This document shows, in pieces, positions 1 through 3,944 of a DNA stretch of 5,738 bases. The position numbers and the translations under genes were made by a program. Under the pieces are notes generated by a model. It was not told where the DNA came from. It worked only from the letters and a program-made list of their open reading frames with translations, and ran no database searches. Each line of letters starts with the position of its first letter. The stretch's first letter is position 1. The stretch comes from a bacterium (GTDB lineage: Bacteria; Krumholzibacteriota; Krumholzibacteria; LZORAL124-64-63), in contig JAUUZX010000131.1 of assembly GCA_030592025.1 (NCBI GenBank), forward strand, positions 1 to 5,738, written 5' to 3'.

Positions 1-277
1 ACTTGAGCAGCGTCAGCTTCCGACTCAACGTGACCCTGCCGATCTTCACCTGGCACAGGTAGACACCTGCGGAGGCGCGGCCGCCGTCATGGGTGCGGCC
101 GTCCCACACGAGCCGGGTTGCCTGATCCTGCGCCGGGCCAGTGTAGAGATTCCGCACCCTGCGGCCGGCCAGGTCGTAGATCGACACTTTGATGGCGCCG
201 GCCGAATGCGGTAGCGACAGCACGATCGTGGTTTCGCCCGACATGTCGAAGGGATTCGGCCAATTCCAGAACGCGAA
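1..277 (-). other. FlgD-Ig-like / type IX-like C-terminal sorting domain
   Basis: This is the last ~92 residues of the left-edge protein. It contains WPNPFDMSGETTI, SIYDLAGRRVRNLY, RLVWDGRTHDGGRASAGVY and a final KLTLLK. These match the pattern WNxPNPF, YDxxGRxVR, WDGxDxxGxxxxSGVY and KLxLL of FlgD-Ig-like domains, which end many secreted proteins in the FCB group and related candidate phyla. It directs or anchors cargo at the outer membrane and is not catalytic. A free Cys (VYLCQ) lies in the penultimate strand. Confidence 0.85.
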
Positions 278-2134
278 CACGGGCGGTTCCTGGCCGGACC
301 CGATCCCGGACAAGGGAAAGCCGAGCACGGCCGCAATCTCCCGCGGATCCACGCGGGGGTAGATATCGCTGCGGTCGGTAGCAAAGCTGCCCTGGTCCAT
401 GAAATGGAGACTGTAGAAGGGCAGGTTCATCGAGCGCCCCGCCACGGGATCGACGATCTCCCGGAAGCCCATGTTGATCCCCCCGCCACAGACCAGGCAG
501 TTGTTGACGCCGCGCAGGAGGTGGTCGATGGCGTAGGTCTGGTCGGGCAGGGGCCCCTCGGGAAGCTCCTGGATCCGGGCGGCCAGGTTTTCGGCAAGCT
601 CCCGTCCGTCGGGCACCCCGTTCATGTCCTCATCCGGATCATCGGGGTTCATGCTGAAAGCGACCTCTTCCTGGGCCAGCATGCCGTCGCCATCGGCGTC
701 GCCGTCGACCGGCAGCCAGTGGGCGGTGCCGTTCCCGGTCAGCACGGAGTGCAGGACCGTCGGCAGGAGGCGCCCTTCGTTGTAGCTCCCGTCATGGACG
801 AACCCTCCGTGGGCCAGCGTGTGCAGGGCGACGAAGGGCACCTGCACCGAGATCTGCTCGAGGGGGTTCACCAGCTCCGCAAAGCCCATGTTCAACGTGA
901 TGCCGCAAACCTCGCACTGCTCGACGCCGTCCATCAGCCATTCCATCAGGTAGGGCTGGTCGGTCATCACTTCGCGGGGCAGGGCGGCGATGAGAGATAC
1001 GAGATCCTCGGCGACCTGCGGACCGTCGTCGAGAGAGTCCCCATCCGAGTCGGGGTTTCCGGGGTCCGTGCCAAGGAGCAGTTCTTCCTCGGACACGAGG
1101 CCGTCGTCGTCGGGATCGGGCTCATGCCATGGGAGCAGGTGCGCGGGGTCGCTAGGCAAGAGGATCTTCTTGAGAGTATCGAGGTCCGCGCGACCGACGT
1201 TGATGGTACCGTCGAACGAGAGACTCCCGTGCTCCAGGTAGTGCAACGCGATGAAGGGCAGGGCAACCACGAGCCCGCGCTGTGGATGAAAGACGACAAC
1301 GGACCCCATGTTCACGATCTCGCCGCAGATCGTGCAAGTCTCGAAGCCCCACATCGGATGGTCGTTGACCTCGACCCCCGGCGGTGGGGAGGCGATCAAC
1401 TGCCTCAGGAGCAACGCCGTCTGGACACCGTCCGGTACGGTGTCCCCATCGGTGTCCGGATTCCACCAATCCGTCCCCCGGATGACCTCTTCGGCATGGG
1501 ACAGGAAATCATGGTCCAGATCGTCGGCGACCGGGAGTTGGTGCGGGTCTTCCGCATAGGCGATCCCCGCCGCGCCCAGCACGAGAGCCAGCGAAGCGGC
1601 GAGCTTGCCGGTCACGTTCCATCGGCAACCGACGGGTTGGCGAGAGCGAACCTCTCGCGAACCAAGGAGCCGCAGGCACTCGTCGTGAACCTGGCGGTAC
1701 TCGCGCAGCAGACCCGGCGTGGTCACACAATCCCGGCAAGCCCAGTGGAAGAGGATCTCCTGGTCCTGCGGGTTCAGGCCGTTGTGGACGTAGGGATCTC
1801 GTGCGTAGGTATCGACGCAGCAGGACGGGTAACCGAAGAGTTGACCCTCCAGTCGCACCGCATCGAGAGAATGCCTGAAGTTCGTGCCGTCGAAACGTTT
1901 CCGGTAGAGATCGGTGCGGCGGCTGTCGCGGGCGAAAACGGTCTCGACGCGTTTGCGGCCGATCCGCGTGCGCCGGGCTACGGTGTCGAGAGCGAGCCCG
2001 CTGGACCGTATGAGGTCACCGGCTTCGCTACCGATACATCCTTCCCACCGGCTGAGCGGTTTCAACCCGCTGTGGGTCAACATCACGAGATAGGCCAGTT
2101 GGAAATCCAGGCGAGAAAGATCCTGAGTCCACAT
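1..2134 (-). CDS. Multidomain secreted protein: GYPxCC domain, internal signal peptide, three EF-hand/CxxC-HxxxH units, FlgD-Ig-like sorting domain (3' partial)
   Basis: The frame is open for 711 codons from ATG 2134 to the window edge; the stop is not in the window but is probably only a few bases beyond, since the last strand (KLTLLK) is where such proteins usually end. The start is fixed by AGGGGAGG five bases upstream. In order: residues 1-173, a probably cytoplasmic domain with FGYPSCCVDTY (100-110) and HWACRDC (130-136), resembling DUF483-type proteins; 174-194, a Sec signal-like segment ending AYA; 205 to about 618, three tandem units with EF-hand loops, Asp-rich loops and CxxC/HxxxH motifs; 620-711, a FlgD-Ig-like domain used for secretion or surface anchoring in FCB-type bacteria. 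A signal peptide in mid-protein is odd. A single-base indel near 1614-1722 would split this into a cytoplasmic DUF483-like gene and a secreted protein starting at GTG 1615. Function unknown; calcium and transition-metal binding are inferred from motifs. The domain reading of the C-terminus is firm, the DUF483 resemblance tentative. Confidence 0.8.
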   Translation of the reverse strand, partial: MWTQDLSRLDFQLAYLVMLTHSGLKPLSRWEGCIGSEAGDLIRSSGLALDTVARRTRIGRKRVETVFARDSRRTDLYRKRFDGTNFRHSLDAVRLEGQLFGYPSCCVDTYARDPYVHNGLNPQDQEILFHWACRDCVTTPGLLREYRQVHDECLRLLGSREVRSRQPVGCRWNVTGKLAASLALVLGAAGIAYAEDPHQLPVADDLDHDFLSHAEEVIRGTDWWNPDTDGDTVPDGVQTALLLRQLIASPPPGVEVNDHPMWGFETCTICGEIVNMGSVVVFHPQRGLVVALPFIALHYLEHGSLSFDGTINVGRADLDTLKKILLPSDPAHLLPWHEPDPDDDGLVSEEELLLGTDPGNPDSDGDSLDDGPQVAEDLVSLIAALPREVMTDQPYLMEWLMDGVEQCEVCGITLNMGFAELVNPLEQISVQVPFVALHTLAHGGFVHDGSYNEGRLLPTVLHSVLTGNGTAHWLPVDGDADGDGMLAQEEVAFSMNPDDPDEDMNGVPDGRELAENLAARIQELPEGPLPDQTYAIDHLLRGVNNCLVCGGGINMGFREIVDPVAGRSMNLPFYSLHFMDQGSFATDRSDIYPRVDPREIAAVLGFPLSGIGSGQEPPVFAFWNWPNPFDMSGETTIVLSLPHSAGAIKVSIYDLAGRRVRNLYTGPAQDQATRLVWDGRTHDGGRASAGVYLCQVKIGRVTLSRKLTLLK
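301..1522 (-). repeat. Three tandem protein-level repeats of about 140 residues (EF-hand, Asp-rich loop, CxxC-x27-HxxxH)
   Basis: The units begin at 1522, 1117 and 700, so their periods are 135 and 139 residues. Each starts with a 12-residue EF-hand-like loop: DLDHDFLSHAEE (Phe for Gly at position 6), DPDDDGLVSEEE and DADGDGMLAQEE. A thrombospondin-3-like Asp-rich loop follows (NPDTDGDTVPDG, NPDSDGDSLDDG, and the looser NPDDPDEDMNGVPDG). After a predicted helix comes CxxCGxxxNMG, then Pro 14 residues after the second Cys, then PFxxLH with the His exactly 28 residues after that Cys in all three copies. Four residues later stands His, His and Gln respectively. The repeat is clear in protein but diverged in DNA, so it is an old duplication. 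Confidence 0.85.
1553..1615 (-). other. Signal-peptide-like segment beginning at a GTG codon inside the long reading frame
   Basis: Read from GTG 1615 the protein would begin with a short basic n-region (MTGK), a hydrophobic core (LAASLALVLGAAG) and a c-region ending AYA, followed by EDP. This is a near-ideal Sec/SPase I signal with cleavage after residue 21. The GTG overlaps a TGA of another frame (GTGA, 1612-1615), the usual layout of translationally coupled genes. No Shine-Dalgarno is visible just upstream, which fits coupling but does not prove it. If translation really runs through from 2134, the segment would instead act as an internal signal anchor, with the Arg-rich stretch before it kept in the cytoplasm. 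Confidence 0.6.
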
Positions 2135-2139
2135 CCCAT

Positions 2140-2147
2140 CCTCCCCT
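2140..2147 (-). promoter_or_regulatory. Ribosome binding site that fixes the start of the left-edge gene
   Basis: On the minus strand AGGGGAGG stands five bases before ATG 2134. Another ATG at 2139 touches this Shine-Dalgarno and leads to a stop after 18 codons, so 2134 is preferred. This is the strongest ribosome binding site in the window and argues that the GYPxCC domain is really translated. Confidence 0.7.
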
Positions 2148-2315
2148 GCTAAAAGGAAACGTCGCGGCAATCAACAACCGGGAGTTCGCGGGCAGTCCTG
2201 GAGATGCGGTCGCGCCGGAAGGGGCAGGAGAAGGCAGGGTCGGAGATGGGCAGGCCAGGTTGAGGTGCACCCGTCATCCACCGCCACAATCCGGGACGGA
2301 TCCGCGAAGTTTCCA

Positions 2316-2344
2316 TTCCCGGTGGGCTGCATGGTGAATATAAT
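2316..2344 (+). promoter_or_regulatory. Candidate sigma-70-type promoter in the divergent region 2135-2430
   Basis: A perfect -10 hexamer TATAAT (2339-2344) lies in a short AT-rich patch in otherwise GC-rich DNA. The best-spaced -35 is weak (TTCCCG, 2316-2321, 17-base spacer). It would give the zinc-ribbon gene at 2431 a leader of about 80 bases. The same patch read on the minus strand gives TATATT (2342-2337) without a recognisable -35, which could serve the gene starting at 2134 with a leader of about 200 bases. I see no convincing operator, riboswitch or RNA gene in the remaining ~300 bases between the two starts. Confidence 0.35.
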
Positions 2345-2430
2345 TGATTTCGGTCAGTCATCATAGTCGAACGCCGTTTTCGGCTTGAGAGACGAGGCGA
2401 CCGTGCCCGTCCCGCGGGAAAGGAAGAAGC

Positions 2431-2628
2431 ATGAGCCCCAAGGAATTCGAAGGCATCGTGATTGAAGAGGCTCCCAGGGACGCGGTCCCGAAGTGCCCCT
2501 CCTGCAGCAAGCAACTCGACAAGGTATGGATGAAGAAGAGAGGCTTTGGGGTCCTGGAGCAGAAGCAGATCATCATGTGCCCGTACTGCCAGGCGTTTCT
2601 CGGGTATGGGGTTTTCGGCGCGCGCTGA
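2431..2628 (+). CDS. Small two-CxxC zinc-ribbon protein
   Basis: It encodes 65 residues, with AGGAAG (2421-2426) four bases before the ATG. Two knuckles, CPSC (Cys22, Cys25) and CPYC (Cys50, Cys53), are 24 residues apart with a basic stretch between (KVWMKKRGFG), the layout of a one-domain zinc ribbon. There is no signal peptide or membrane segment, so it is probably cytoplasmic; the N-terminal third is acidic. Such proteins may bind nucleic acid or act as small adaptors, but nothing here says which. It is divergent from the gene starting at 2134 and convergent with the gene ending at 2635, with only six bases between the two stops. I do not recognise a named family. That it is a real gene is supported by the ribosome binding site, the paired Cys knuckles and its non-overlapping place between neighbours. 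Confidence 0.75.
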   Translation: MSPKEFEGIVIEEAPRDAVPKCPSCSKQLDKVWMKKRGFGVLEQKQIIMCPYCQAFLGYGVFGAR

Positions 2629-2634
2629 TCCGTC

Positions 2635-3225
2635 TCAGTCGTGGACCGCCGGAAAAAATTTCCGCACCTCTGCCGGGTAGCCGGCGACCAACATCCGGTA
2701 GTCCTGCAGATTCCGGGCTGCCTCTTCAGCTTCCAGCCCCGTTGCCCTGGCCAGATCGTTCGCCTCGACGGCGTCGCCCCCATCGCCATGGGCGGCCAGA
2801 TGGGCGAAGGCGAACAGGTCCCGGAAGCGCGCGCCCTCTTCCGTGGTGACGAATCCCGACTTGTCGACATCGGCCCCCGGCCCCAGCAGGAGGATGCGCT
2901 CGTGCAGTTCATCCTGCTGATCCTCGATCTGTTTCTTCAACTGATCCGGGTCGGCCTGCAGGTTGAGGCAGGCGTCGTTGCGGAACCGGGCCAGGCAGCG
3001 GCCGCTGGCTTCGTCGACGCGGTAGGTCACCGAGATATGGCCAAGTTGAATGCCGGCCACCTCGCGGAGGGAATAGTAGGCGTCCTCGTCCATGTGGGCG
3101 TCTTCGGCACGGGCCCGGGGGTCGTCGCCGCCGGAGCCGCCGAAGGAGTTGAGGAGCCGCTGGCCGTAGAAGATCGCGAGGGTGCAGACGACAAGGTACA
3201 GGATGGCCTGGTTGGGCTTGCGCAT
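2635..3225 (-). CDS. Membrane-anchored EF-hand protein
   Basis: It encodes 196 residues; AGAGGA lies nine bases before the ATG at 3225. Residues 7-22 (AILYLVVCTLAIFYGQ) form one hydrophobic segment after a short basic start (MRKPNQ), with no clear signal peptidase site, so it is probably an N-terminal anchor with the rest outside the cytoplasm. A Gly/Asp-rich linker (29-50) and a probable beta region with Cys77 and Cys86 (a possible disulfide) follow, then a charged helix likely to form a coiled coil (about 92-114). The loop DVDKSGFVTTEE at 119-130 is a canonical EF-hand: Asp1, Asp3, Ser5, Gly6, Glu12. A second, degenerate loop may lie at 146-157 (HGDGGDAVEAND). Calcium binding is therefore inferred; the role is unknown. 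It is divergent from the DUF1697 gene, 157 bases away from start to start, so both promoters must share that gap. Confidence 0.8.
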   Translation of the reverse strand: MRKPNQAILYLVVCTLAIFYGQRLLNSFGGSGGDDPRARAEDAHMDEDAYYSLREVAGIQLGHISVTYRVDEASGRCLARFRNDACLNLQADPDQLKKQIEDQQDELHERILLLGPGADVDKSGFVTTEEGARFRDLFAFAHLAAHGDGGDAVEANDLARATGLEAEEAARNLQDYRMLVAGYPAEVRKFFPAVHD

Positions 3226-3312
3226 GGTTCCGTTTCCTCTGCTGGCTTTGCGTCCAGGGAGTGCTCACAGGAAGATAGTAGAAGCACAGCCAGGTTATCC
3301 AGCCCGGCGCGG

Positions 3313-3341
3313 CTGATTTCGGGCGGACGGTCTGCTACATT
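3313..3341 (+). promoter_or_regulatory. Candidate extended -10 promoter for the DUF1697 gene
   Basis: CTGATT (3313-3318) and TGC-TACATT (3333-3341, an extended -10) are separated by 17 bases. Transcription would start near 3348, giving a leader of about 35 bases to the ATG at 3383. The opposite gene (start 3225) has a weak TACTAT -10 on the minus strand at 3280-3275 with no good -35. This is consensus matching only. Confidence 0.35.
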
Positions 3342-3382
3342 CCGTCCACGGCCCCAACCCAACCCATGCCCAGGTGGTGGAC

Positions 3383-3925
3383 ATGACCACATGGATCGTG
3401 CTGCTTCGCGGCATCAACGTCGGCGGCAGGAACGTTCTGCCCATGAAGGAACTCGTGCGGGACCTGAGCTCGCTCGGTCTCGATGACGTCAGGACCTACA
3501 TCCAGAGCGGCAACTTTATTTGCCGGTCGTCACAGAAGGATGAGGCGGCCCTGAGCATCGAGATTGCCGAGACGATCGAGCGCCGTCATGGTTTCCGGCC
3601 GCAGGTCCTTGTCCTCGGCGTGGATCAGCTGGCGGAGGCTATCGCCGCCAATCCTTTTCCCGAGGCTGAAGGCGATCCGAAGACGCTCCATGCGTTTTTT
3701 CTGGCCTCGGTGCCGACGGCGCCGGATCTCAACGCGTTGGCGGCGGCGGCGGTGCCCTCCGAACGGTTCCACCTCACGGGCCGGGTGTTCTACCTCCACG
3801 CGCCCGATGGCATCGGCCGGTCGAAGTTGGCGGCGCGGGTCGAGAAGCTGCTGGGGGTGGCGGTGACGGCACGGAATTGGCGGACGGTGAAGAAACTGCA
3901 GGCCATGGAGAACGGTCCTCGATGA
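3383..3925 (+). CDS. DUF1697 family protein
   Basis: It encodes 180 residues, the usual length for the family. Hallmarks run the whole length: LLRGINVGGRNVLPMKEL (7-24), TYIQSGNF (38-45), a central alpha/beta region, and near the C-terminus TARNWRTVKKLQAM. DUF1697 proteins are small, cytoplasmic and widespread in bacteria; no biochemical role is established and none is claimed here. I chose ATG 3383 because AGGTGG (3372-3377) stands five bases upstream. A GTG at 3374 in the same frame would add three residues but would lie inside that Shine-Dalgarno. The gene is monocistronic by layout: its neighbours on both sides are on the other strand, and it converges on the malic enzyme gene with 19 bases between stops and no obvious terminator hairpin. 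Confidence 0.92.
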   Translation: MTTWIVLLRGINVGGRNVLPMKELVRDLSSLGLDDVRTYIQSGNFICRSSQKDEAALSIEIAETIERRHGFRPQVLVLGVDQLAEAIAANPFPEAEGDPKTLHAFFLASVPTAPDLNALAAAAVPSERFHLTGRVFYLHAPDGIGRSKLAARVEKLLGVAVTARNWRTVKKLQAMENGPR

Positions 3926-3944
3926 GGCACCGCCGGTCCCCGTT

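Noticed and set aside
392..1336. Cys motifs read as c-type haem sites
   Set aside because: The motif is CxxCG, not CxxCH, in all three copies, so covalent haem attachment is not supported.
404..2152. Long plus-strand open frame of 582 codons
   Set aside because: It lies antisense to the left-edge gene. Its translation shows no family motifs, whereas the minus frame gives three aligned repeats, EF-hand loops and a sorting domain. Long antisense frames are expected in high-GC coding DNA.
2373..2384. GCCG-TTTT-CGGC hairpin in the leader of the zinc-ribbon gene
   Set aside because: There are only four pairs and no following U-run. This is too short to call a terminator, attenuator or riboswitch.
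2650..2664. Perfect inverted repeat CGGAAA-AAA-TTTCCG as a terminator
   Set aside because: The stem is six pairs, half of them A-T, with no U-run after it on either strand. It codes for Arg-Lys-Phe-Phe-Pro at the end of the EF-hand protein, so it is more likely incidental.
3374..3382. GTG start three codons upstream for the DUF1697 gene
   Set aside because: It falls inside the AGGTGG ribosome binding site, and family members begin right at the strand that starts with MTTW here.
2641..3486. Plus-strand open frame of 281 codons
   Set aside because: It is antisense to the EF-hand gene and overlaps the start of the DUF1697 gene. Both of those have recognisable proteins and ribosome binding sites; this frame has neither.
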